A DNA stretch of 64,000 bases. Origin: Syngnathus acus (taxonomy: Eukaryota > Chordata > Actinopteri > Syngnathiformes > Syngnathidae). Below, piece after piece: positions 43,790 through 52,663 of the stretch. Under the pieces are notes generated by a model. The model had not been told where the DNA came from and did no database searches. It was given only the letters and a program-made list of their open reading frames with translations. The first letter of the stretch is position 1, and each line of letters opens with the position of its first letter. The stretch lies in NCBI RefSeq assembly GCF_901709675.1, contig NC_051106.1, forward strand, positions 310,001 through 374,000, in the 5' to 3' direction. A program made the translations under genes and the position numbers.

Positions 43790-44062
43790 TTTCAATCCTT
43801 ATTTTCTCTCTTGCATTCTTCCCTTTTCCCTTCTCGTCACCTTCCCTTCCCATATCCATTCTTTTTCTTCCTCTTATCTTTACTTCCTTGTTTTCCTTCA
43901 TTCTATACCCACTTACCATCTATCCTTCATTTCTCCAATCCGTTCCTTTCCAACTTTTCATCAGTGCTTTACCCCCTTCCTTCTTCCCAACTTTCTTTCC
44001 TTCATCCACAGAAGGAAGGATTCTTCTTTCTCCCTTCCCCTTCTTTCCTTGGCCCCCTCCTT
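43790..44062. repeat. Polypyrimidine (C/T) tract
   Basis: About 270 bp almost entirely C and T on the + strand, in irregular ttcctt/ttccc units, upstream of fbxo34. Long open frames across it are composition artefacts (Phe/Ser/Pro/Leu). A shorter similar tract is at 45170-45300. Confidence 0.85.
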
Positions 44063-44369
44063 CCTTCGTCTAGACATGTACATATACGCAAAACGATCAA
44101 GTCGAATTTAAAAGAGTCGAAAGGATCGCTGAAGAGCCGTGCACATTTCCGGGTTGTGCAAGCTCCAATGGCAGCTGACACGCTACGTGCTGGGGACGCT
44201 TGCGAGCGTCACATTTATCTACCTGGCCGGCCACCCGCCTGCCTACATTGCCTGAATGGTTGGCTGGCTGGCAGAATCGCATCCGGAGCTGAAGACCCTC
44301 AGTGTGGGCAACGTTTGTTAGCATCGCAAGCTAGGCTAAGCGGCGAAGGAGGCCAAGAGGCAGCCCGAC

Positions 44370-44600
44370 TCACCTGATCCCGATCGTCGCTTGATTGTCC
44401 GTCGACAGCAAACGACCTTCGGTGACCTCGCGACGTCCTCGCGCGTTGTCGTCTCATAAAAATCTTGAAAAGTGCACTAGCGCCAAGTGGGCGCGCGCGC
44501 GCACGCACACTAACGACAAACGAGAGCTGACGTCGGTCTTCGCGTTGGGTTTTACGTCCAGCTAGAGCAGCGGCGCCGTGACGTCATCGGACGGGCAAAG
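44370..44600. promoter_or_regulatory. CpG-rich region, candidate fbxo34 5' end
   Basis: CpG-rich sequence about 0.9 kb upstream of the fbxo34 coding exon, including a gcgcgcgcgcacgcac alternating run and TGACGTC-type motifs at ~44530 and 44578. A splice donor for an untranslated first exon is plausible near 44370 (minus-strand CAG-GTGAGT). Assignment is positional. Confidence 0.4.
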
Positions 44601-44675
44601 ATCGTCTGTCCTGAAGAAGACTGCACGTACCTGCGCCTATCTTCTTATTTTGTTTTTCGCCTTTTTATTTTGGCT

Positions 44676-44999
44676 GTCGGGCGGCTCGGTGGAGCACTGG
44701 TTACCGTTAGCGCGTCCGCCAGTTCAGAGGGTGCGAGTTCGATTTCACCTCCGGCCCTCCCTGTGTGGAGTTTGTAAGTTCTCCCCGTGCTTGCGTGGGT
44801 TTTCTCCAGGCACTCCGGTTTCCTCCCACATCCCAAAGACATGCTTGGTAGGCTGCTTGAGTACTCAAATTGCCCCTAGATGCGAGTGCGGATGTTTGTT
44901 TGTCTCTGTGTGCCCTGCAATTGGCTGCCCCATGACAGCTGAGTTAGGCTCCAGCAAGCCCGCGACACCCGTGGGGACAAGTGGTTGGATGGATGGATT
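44676..44999 (+). mobile_element. tRNA-derived SINE with GATG-type tail
   Basis: The tRNA-like head has box A-like sequence (cggtggagcactggttacc) and box B (gtgcgagttcgatttcacc). The conserved body includes ctccctgtgtggagtttg, tttcctcccacatcccaaag and gccctgcaattggctg, ending in a ggatggatgg tail. The same family is present on the opposite strand at 57875-58235. Confidence 0.8.
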
Positions 45000-45079
45000 T
45001 TGACTGTCTTTGTAAACCAATTAAGAAAAGCGGCTTACATTTAGGAACGTAAAACTCAGCTCATTATTTAACAAATAAT

Positions 45080-45085
45080 TTTATT
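45080..45085 (-). terminator. Probable lgals3 polyadenylation signal
   Basis: AATAAA on the minus strand, about 310 bases downstream of the lgals3 stop codon. Confidence 0.5.
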
Positions 45086-45394
45086 AAACATTAAAAATGT
45101 AAAGAAAGGGATAAAGAACATGCACTTATTTTTCTGGTGTATTTGCTTTTTTCTGAGTGAAGTACATTCTTTGTCTCCTCGTCTCCTTTTTTCTTTCTCT
45201 GCATTTTCTTTCTACTTTGTTTCATTTTTTCCTTTCCTCCTTCCCACCCCTTGTTTTCTTCCCCTCATCCTTCCTTGCTTGTGCCCTTTCTCGTTTTTAT
45301 TTCAAACAAAAACTGAGAAATAAGCGGTGTCGAAGTTGACTTTAATTGTCTGACTCAAGGAGACGCCTGCGTTCAGAGGCCGTCAAGTGAGAGG

Positions 45395-47120
45395 TCACTG
45401 GATGCTAACATGCGATAGCGACAAGTCGTTATAGATGTCCAAACTTCGGATCTGACTCGGGTTTCCACCGCGGAGTTTGAATTCCAACAAGTGGGAGCCT
45501 TGAACAGAGACCTTGAACATACTCGATGTGCACTCGATCTTCATCTGAAACACGCACACGCGCGCACACAGACGCACGCGCACACACACACACACGCACA
45601 TTCACACATACACCCCCAAAATATACACAGCTTATTGTTAGTGTCGTTCTCATCACCATCATCATCATCCTTCATCATCATCCTTCATCATCATCATCAC
45701 CTCAAAGGGCTGGCCGGCTGCGAAGGGGAAGCGCGACAGGTTCCTCTCCTCGTTGCCCCACCTGCCACCAATTCTGCTGTTCCTGACGATCACCTTCCTG
45801 CCGCTCTCGTTGAAGCGGGGATTGAAGTGGAACATCAGATCCCTGTCGGTGGACAGGTCCACCGTCACCCTATCACACAGAGCGCACCTGCGTTAGTGCT
45901 TCGTGTCGTTTCATATTGTTTGTTATCTACGTCGTTATCCTTTTTGTCTTCATGATCATTATTTGCATCCAAATTCTTAACGTCATAGCATCTGCGATTG
46001 CATTGCATTATCATCATCTTGGTCATTCTTTTGTTATCATGACATCATATATACGTATATCACAATACCGACTATCATCATCCTTATTCTCATCATCATC
46101 ATCAGTGACCCGCAAGGTTGCGTCCTCAGCTGTTGATGAGCCAGGACCATCTTCGCTGATACCAATCCACACACGGACCACACAAGTGTTGCGAGCTTCT
46201 GGCTATCATCATTCTCATCGTACTGACCTATCAGCATTGGAATTGATATTTCCTTTGATGTGAATAACGCTTCCACTTCTCAGTCCTTTGGGAAGCTTTT
46301 GGTTGTACGGGACCTTCTGTAACACCGACATCAATCACATTAGTGTTAGTATCACACAGCGACATCACTCTCATCATGTTCACAGGACCGTTATTGGCCG
46401 TACCAGAGAACCCAAAGCTTCTATTCCGGGCGATGGCGCGGGCCAGTTCCCGGCCCCTGGTGAGGGGGTTGGCCACTGAGCTCCTCCTCTGCCAGGTACA
46501 GGCTGCTGTCCAGGCCACTGAGATCCGCCTTGGCCACCAGGTACAGGCTGCTGTCCAGACCACTGAGATCCACCTTGGCCACCAGGTACAGGCTGCTGTC
46601 CAGGCCACTGAGGTCCGCCTTGGCTACCGGCTGAGGGCTGCTGTCCAGGCCATTGAGGTCCGCTTTGGCCACCGGCTGAGGGCTGCTGTCCAGGCCACTG
46701 AGGTCCACCTTGGCCACCAGCTGAGGGCTGCTGTCCAGGCCATTGAGGTCCGCTTTGGCCACCGGCTGAGAGCTGCTGTCCAGGCCACAAACTTGCCCCT
46801 CCACCCCAGGTGGGGTTGGTGGACCCACCTGGTGACAGCATAAAAATGTTATGCAGACTCGTCATGAAAGTTGGACCGCTCCCTGAACCACCCCCAGAAC
46901 ATACCAGGCCACTGAGACTGGTTGGGTTGTTGGGGCCAAGCCCCGCTTCCTACTGATTGGCTGCCGGCCCCGGAGGAGGAGCTATCCTCAAGAGCGTCAG
47001 ATAGCTGACGACAACAATAAAAATTCAACGCAACGCACACCTTCAGCAGGTGTCTGTGAATGCAGCACATTGCAAAGAGGGCGTGGTGCATCATCCAGAA
47101 TGTTTTCCATGAACACAAGC

Positions 47121-47154
<34 letters not shown>

Positions 47155-47209
47155 GCACGCACACACACATTCCTATAGACCGGGAAGAAACGATAACACT
47201 TACATTCAT
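45395..47209 (-). CDS. lgals3: Galectin-3 (chimera-type galectin)
   Basis: A chimera-type beta-galactoside-binding lectin, secreted by a non-classical route and active in cell adhesion and immunity. Coding exons are 47204-47209 (MN), 46915-47004, 46404-46828, 46228-46316, 45701-45869 and 45395-45544, all with GT/AG junctions. The N-terminal tail is Gly/Pro/Gln/Trp-rich with about seven 15-residue repeats of the form GGQSGPQWPGQQPSA. The carbohydrate-recognition domain has the sugar-binding set HFNPRF, VIVRNSR and WGNEER, all present. The tiny first coding exon fits the known galectin-3 layout, where the start codon sits a few codons before LHDAL (here LSDAL). Human LGALS3 and FBXO34 are also near-neighbours on 14q22. 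Confidence 0.92.
45552..45710. repeat. (CA)n and (TCA)n microsatellites in an lgals3 intron
   Basis: An alternating CA/CG run at ~45552-45605 and a tcatca run at ~45655-45700, within the last lgals3 intron. The TCA run abuts the splice donor at 45700. Confidence 0.85.
46465..46800 (-). repeat. 45-bp coding minisatellite in lgals3
   Basis: About seven 45-bp units built on ggctgctgtccaggccactg (+ strand) encode the 15-residue tail repeats of galectin-3. Units differ at a few positions and keep frame, so alleles can differ in tail length. Confidence 0.9.
47108..47172. repeat. (AC)n/(GC)n microsatellite in lgals3 intron 1
   Basis: Alternating purine-pyrimidine run of cacaca and cgcgcg, between the start-codon exon and the second coding exon. 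Confidence 0.85.
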
Positions 47210-49292
47210 CTTCTGTGTTGAAGTAGACAAGTGGCAACTTGAAGAAGAATACAGACCGGTTTGAGTGACTTACAAAAATGTGTCTGTGTCACACTCACTC
47301 ATGGTCAATTCATCTCTTTCATGAGCACACATACAGACACATCATTAGGTACACCACCTGAACCATAGGCCACTAAGTTTACAAGTGACAACACCTTGGA
47401 TAAAAGATTACAAACCGCGATCAGAGCAATGCAGTGGCGACATGTGACCGGATGGTGTCCCTAATGAAAAGCCCTGTGACAGAGCTCACCAAAAAAATAT
47501 TGGAGCAAAAAAAATGACGACTTTCTTCTTTCATCTATCTCCCACCAAGATCATACACTGGTCGTTCTAGTAACTCATCGATCAAGTTTATACTAATTTA
47601 AAGAAAATCAATAAAAGTGACAAGCTTCATCTTACCTGAGGTGCGCAGTGCCACAGACTTAGTGTGCAAATGCAAGTGCGTGGGCCAGCCTCACCTTGTT
47701 TGCAAATTCAGGCCACACCCTCAGGAAAATTCTTGCCATGGTCTGTTGCCACGACAGCATAGAATTGACACGCCCGTGCAAACACACATGCACAATAGTG
47801 ACAACACCATGCACACACAACGCATATGTATATGCAAAAAGTCAGGCGAGGGACTTCTCTGTGTAAAGTCGATGAAAACACCTCAATTGATAGATGGTTA
47901 GTCAAAGCCAAAAGGTAAGCAGAGCTGTAATCTTAGCACAGATTTGGGGTGTTTGTTGGCTAAAACAAAAAGGATTGATTGATGATGAAAACATCAACAA
48001 AATAGTTGTGTGGTTAAAAAAAAAAGGTGCTGATATCACAATTTTGCTCAGGCACCCAAAAAGCTTCAACACACACGTGTAACATTGGTGGCCACGTGCT
48101 AAGCTAATATGGTATAACATGTCAAATCATGAGATGGACTGAAATCAAAATGCAAAGAGGTACTTCAAGTACTTCCGATTGGGACTTAAGCATGTGCTCA
48201 CGTGTTACGTTATCAAGTATGCATGTATTTTTTTTGATTGATGATTAAAATGTCAACAAAAGACGTTACTGTAGTTAGCGTTTACCTGGTTGCCGTGATA
48301 ACTTATCAATCGTGGAAAAAAACTGGCAAGGTGACCTTTGTGTTTTTCTTTTTTTTTTGCTAATCTCCATTTTGTTATGGAACCTGCCTGATGAGCTAAG
48401 TAAAGCTAACATAAGATCGAAAGAAGCTGCTAGGGGACTATTTCAACCAAATGGCAATTAATTGGTTGCCATGGTAACGTGTCAATTGTCACATAGATAA
48501 CTGACGAGCCAATGGTTATGAGATCAACGTTCTGTTTTATTTGGTAGAATAAACGCACCCAGTCTTCATTTTTTTACGCTAACTGTGCTAAGCTATACTA
48601 ACAGGAAAAAGCTGTGACTATTTTGATTTTGATTTCGTTCAGGTGCATTGCAGACACCAAAAAGCATCAACAGACGCATTCAACAATCGTGGGTAGGCAC
48701 CCAGCGGACTCGCTAACATGTCACACCGTTTGTCAAAAAAATGCAAACATTGGATACTGTGGTGAATTCTCTTTGGTGGTCAGCTGGTCTTCAAAAGCAA
48801 GCGGTGGAAAGGTGGCTGGCTCGGGGAAGGAAAACTTCAGTGACACACGGCTGATTGGGGAAAGATTTTATTCAACCGATGTCAGAATTGAAGTGTCTCT
48901 CTCCAGCCAAAAGTCTCAAGTCCCCCCAAGTCTTCCCGCCCTCGAATCTTATACCCCGCGCCCCCACCTCACGACGGCTGCTGGATGACCTCTGACCCGC
49001 CAGCCTGCCTTGCTGATTCTACACAGATGGCCAACCGCTGTATCTATACATCCTGGTGCCAGGAAGTCTGCCTTCCTGGACCAGGCCCCATAAAATCCCA
49101 CACGAGCGTGACCTGGTCACACTTAGGCTTAGAAGTGAAATATACATTGCATGATACCAGAATAAAAATATACGACAATACGTTCACCTTTTTAGGCTCA
49201 ACAACTTCACAAGCAATTGTCAGGCCAATCCAATTGGCTAGGTCTCACTCCGCCCTTAAGAAGCATCTCCAGCTAACACCCGGCTTCAGGCT
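47210..49292. other. Intergenic between lgals3 and the dact1-like gene
   Basis: No conserved protein frame found on either strand; in particular no DLGAP5-like frame, although DLGAP5 lies near LGALS3 in human. A perfect X-box-like gttgccatggtaac is at 48465-48478. A minus-strand AATAAA at 48867-48872 could serve the dact1-like transcript. Confidence 0.45.
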
Positions 49293-50440
49293 TTACATGG
49301 TGTTCATGAGTAGGAGTGAACCTGAGTGGAAGCGGAGGATCTTCTTCAGGTGGCGAGAGGCTTTGATCTTGACAAAAGTCTGCCCCGCCACCTTTGTGCT
49401 GGGCCCGGCTCCTTCAGCCCTGGCCTTCTCCTCGCTGGGTCTCGGGCGGTTGGATGAGCAGTTGGTAGAATATTCCGAGTCACTTCCTGTGAGGTGCTTG
49501 CCAGGGCGGGCGCTCTTTCTCCAACTGCCGGGGGTCGCCCGTGACAAGCGGCAGTTGCCCCGCTTGGTCTTGGTGATGCGGTGGTGGTTTCCACAGCGAT
49601 GGACATCTGGGGTGGATACCGGGGGTGGTCTCTTGCAGGCTGTCAGGGGGCCGGCGCCCGTGTCTTCCAGCCCCCGCCATGGGACTTCACTCTGCCCCTG
49701 TAGGAGTGGCGACTACTTACGGCGTTGTGCTTGCGATGACTCTGCTGTCGCTGCCCTGCTTCGTCCGGGTTTGGTAATCGGGACCTTGCGAGGGCGGCTA
49801 GTACCGGATTTGGCTCATGGCTGCCGTCCGTTTTTGTGTTTGGTCTTGGGAATTTGTCCCTGCCCCGTAGCATTCCGATTACCTCAGAGTGGGACACGCT
49901 CTGTGTTACGGGCAAAGGCTGGCGCCGTGGAGCATTACAGCGGCTGCCCGCGTTGGTCTTGGCTCGACACTGAAGCAAACGGTAGATGTAGTTGTCCAGA
50001 TGTCTTTGAGAGGGGCTGTGGGCGGGCCGAGGGCAGCTCTGCCGTACGATAGAAGAAGAGCCGATGGGTGTGGACGATTCCTTGCTTTTGGTCACCATCT
50101 GTAGGGAGGCGGCCGGACGCGGGGACCGAACCACCTCGCTCACTTTCGGGACCAAAACGTTACTGCGGTACTTAGAAGGGGCGGGGCCGGAGTCGCAGGC
50201 AGAACCAGGAAGTGAGGCATCACATGTGGAGCAGCCACCGCTCTCGTCTGGAAAGATGCGACATTAGAGAATGATATTGTGAGCAAATTTAAATGTACAG
50301 GTTACTTCCGAGCAGCACAACACAATTGACAACCTCTAACCTGAACTGAAAAGCACAACAAAACTTGTTGTTGGGTCTGCGCACCACAAAACGCATCAGA
50401 AGAGAGGACGGAGTCAGGGTCAGAAAAGCATACCGTTGTT

Positions 50441-50748
50441 TAAGTTAAGTTAAAGTCCCAATGATCGTCACACACATCTGGGTGTGGTGAAATTTGTCCT
50501 CTGCATTTAACCCATCCCCGTGTGATTTTGATCCATCCCCTGGGGGAGAGTGGAGCAGTGAGCAGCAGCGGTGCCGCGCTCGGGAATCATTTGGCGATCT
50601 AACCCCCCAATTCCAACCCTTAATGCTGAGGGCCAAGCAGGGAGGCAATGGGTCCCATTTTTATAGTCTTTGGTATGACCCGGCCGGGGTTTGAACCTAC
50701 AACCTTCCAGTCTCAGGGCGGACACTCTACCACTAGGCCACTGAGTAG
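50441..50748 (-). mobile_element. tRNA-derived SINE inserted at a dact1-like exon end
   Basis: On the minus strand the head reads tggcctagtggtagagtg (box A) and ggttgtaggttcaaacccc (box B); the body contains ccctgcttggccctcagc and the tail actttaacttaacttaa. A short direct repeat gttgtt flanks it (50435-50440 and 50749-50754). It is a widespread fish SINE type by its body; I give no family name. Confidence 0.8.
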
Positions 50749-50953
50749 GTTGTTGGGGCGGAATGTATCCGGGTCGGCCATCCGACAGAAACACTCGGTG
50801 AAGATGAAGTCGGACGAGTTGGACACGGACGCCGCATCGCTCAACTCATAGAAACCTGACGTGCACAAGTCGTCAGCTTAGCAACACGACACGCCCTTGT
50901 CATACATATGCTGCTCCGACCTGAACTGGCCCGGCTGTCCACTTCCTGCTGGT

Positions 50954-51611
50954 CAGTGCCGGCTCTACGCAGGGGCAAACAGATGTCCTGCCCCCTCGAA
51001 TCAAACTTTTAGAAGTGAAAAATCCGCTTATAGAAACACACGTTAATCAGCCCCCTCTCTTCTCTCATGTCGGTGCAGTGTGTGTCCTCACACAGCCTGC
51101 TGTCAGGACTCCGCGCCCCTTCGTAAACATCCAATCACTGTGAGTATGCAAATGAGACAAGACGCAGCCAGAGAGTGTCAAGTTACAGTCAGCGCGGTAG
51201 GAGTTGGAAGAAGCAGTAAAAACTCCACCAAACTCGTCGTAATGACCCGTGATATAACTAATGATTAACGACAACTCAAATAATAGTTAATATAACATTC
51301 ATATTATATGTTCCCCCCCCTGAGAGATTGCCACCTTATTGTGGTCAGGGGGTTTGCGTGCCTCAGTGACCCTAAGAGCAATACCAGCAGAAGCTTTAAT
51401 CTTCAGGTGGGACACCCAAGCTGGACAGGTCTTAGTGTAGAGGCCTGACAGAGTGCAATCCACTTCTCCAGGTTGAGATCTGGACACACAGCTAACAACT
51501 GCGTGAAGAAAACACTAACAGTGTTAAAAATGTGTAAAAAAAAAAAAAAGAACATGCCCCCTTCACATTTCTGACTGCCCCCTCTTATGTGCATTCCTAG
51601 AACCGGCCCTG
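50954..51611. mobile_element. hAT element inserted in a dact1-like coding exon
   Basis: A 658-bp element with ends cagtgccggctctacgc and ctagaaccggccctg, imperfect inverted repeats of a common hAT type. It is flanked by a perfect 8-bp duplication ctgctggt (50946-50953 and 51612-51619). Inside, at ~51313-51480, is a fragment resembling the 5' region of the Rex3-like LINE (ccaccttattgtggt and ggtttgcgtgcc). Reading from the dact1-like exon into the element meets a stop within a few codons. Confidence 0.85.
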
Positions 51612-51889
51612 CTGCTGGTCATGTGATGTTTCCATTTGGTCACGTGATGCCTCGCTGTCTAATCGCAGCTCGCTGATCTGACGGCTCAACTTGTGGAGCT
51701 GACTCACCAGCCCAGCATCCCTCCTCTGACACACACATACCCATACACTTGCACAGAAGCGCTCCCTCTCCCGGGGTGGAAAACATTTGTGCTATGCATC
51801 CTTGATCCAACCGCATGTGAGCAACACAAAGGTCTACTTCCAGCAGTGGGACGTGTCTAAACGCTGACGTGGAATAATAATGAAAACAC

Positions 51890-52025
51890 ACAAAAAGCTT
51901 GTAACTCCATCCATCCTGTGCACTCATTTTCTAGCGAGGTACACCCTGAACTGGTTGCCAATGTCAGGGCAAACAATGGAATGGTGCTTGGGCGCATATA
52001 TAGACAATCACCAGACGGGTCATCC
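51890..52025 (-). mobile_element. SINE tail fragment
   Basis: Contains ccatccatcc, gaactggttgccaatgtcag and gggcaaacaatgg, matching the 3' body of the SINE family at 44676 and 57875. It lies in the intron between the first two visible dact1-like exons. Confidence 0.5.
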
Positions 52026-52468
52026 AATTCCACCACGCACACGCCCTCGGGGCATGCACATTCGAGCCGGTGACGCGTTGAGGCGGGTGCTGACGTCACA
52101 TACCAGCTCGTTCCCAAGGAGCTGGCCGCTCTCCTCCGTAAATTTCTCGTCGCCCCTCCGCAGCGCCCCGCGCACCACGAGCTCCTGCCGGTGCCGCAGC
52201 TGCTCCAGCTCCGCCAGGCAAGACTCGGCGACCAGCAGACGCTCCCTCGCGTCGTGCATAACCTAAAAGGCGCTGCCGGCGACGCTACGTGCTAGCGGAC
52301 GCAGCGTGCGTCCAGACTGACCTGCAGCGAGTCCGGCAGACCGCGCCCCCGCACGTCGCGTCCTCTTTGTGGACAAGGGCGCGCGTTTCTTGTTCGACCT
52401 TTCGCAGTAAAGTATCCCCACGCCAGCCGTCATAAATTCGAAGACGCACCCGCTCAAATGATAAAAGC

Positions 52469-52474
52469 TTTATT
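52469..52474 (-). terminator. Probable talpid3 polyadenylation signal
   Basis: AATAAA on the minus strand, about 190 bases past the proposed talpid3 stop. This puts the talpid3 3' end only about 200 bp from the first visible dact1-like exon on the same strand. Confidence 0.55.
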
Positions 52475-52663
52475 GCTTTTGACAAGAAACGGTGGGAATG
52501 AAAAATGAACAATGTCAATAAATAATTCCATAATAAAAAATCCACATTTTGATTGATTGTGGAAGAAAACTACTTCTTAAAGCGCAAATCCTCCCCTGAC
52601 TGTCCCGAAGAGGCTGGTTGTTGGGTCCTAAAACCTGCCATTTACATTTAGAAGAAATCACTA

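Larger units (their letters stand above)
49293..52259 (-). pseudogene. dact1: Dapper (DACT1-like) gene, apparently broken by transposons
   Basis: DACT proteins bind Dishevelled through a C-terminal PDZ ligand and modulate Wnt signalling. The first visible exon, 52104-52259, has the Dapper leucine-rich block (LAELEQLRHRQELVVRGALR). The next, starting at 51725, has RRDAGLVSQLHKLSRQISEL but is interrupted by a 658-bp hAT element (50954-51611) before it resumes to 50921. The third, from 50855 (GFYELSDAASVSNSSDF), runs into a SINE (50441-50748) next to its donor. The exon from ~50250 has SQRHLDNYIYRLLQ; between 49645 and 49713 the frame shifts, and the conserved end (TFVKIKASRHLKKILRFHSG) is in another frame. 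The last residues are MNTM rather than the usual MTTV, so the PDZ ligand is altered. The true start may lie in an upstream exon. Synteny favours dact1; another paralog is possible. Confidence 0.75.

Noticed and set aside
43657-44377. Overlapping open frames of 138 and 188 codons rich in Phe, Ser, Leu and Pro
   Set aside because: They arise from the polypyrimidine tract and have no conserved features.
46465-46800. Regular repeats reminiscent of a CRISPR array
   Set aside because: Units are contiguous 45-bp coding repeats with no unique spacers, in a eukaryotic gene.
46343-46843. A 166-codon + strand frame with a repeated RLGHQVQAAVQ pattern
   Set aside because: Antisense of the galectin-3 tail minisatellite; the minus-strand frame splices correctly into the lectin domain.
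47210-49292. Expected DLGAP5 neighbour of LGALS3
   Set aside because: No frame on either strand showed a recognisable guanylate-kinase-associated (GKAP) motif; the gene is not present here.
49700-49735. A GTAAGT...CAG pair that might be an intron in the dact1-like last exon
   Set aside because: The interval is only about 23 bases, far too short to splice, and the longer alternative (to the AG near 49640) does not restore the conserved C-terminal frame. A frameshift is the better explanation.
48985-50052. A 355-codon + strand open frame
   Set aside because: It is antisense to dact1-like coding sequence. The minus strand carries recognisable Dapper motifs, while the + strand product has no family resemblance.
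50675-50745. Possible tRNA gene on the minus strand
   Set aside because: It is the head of a full SINE with body and tail, not an isolated tRNA.
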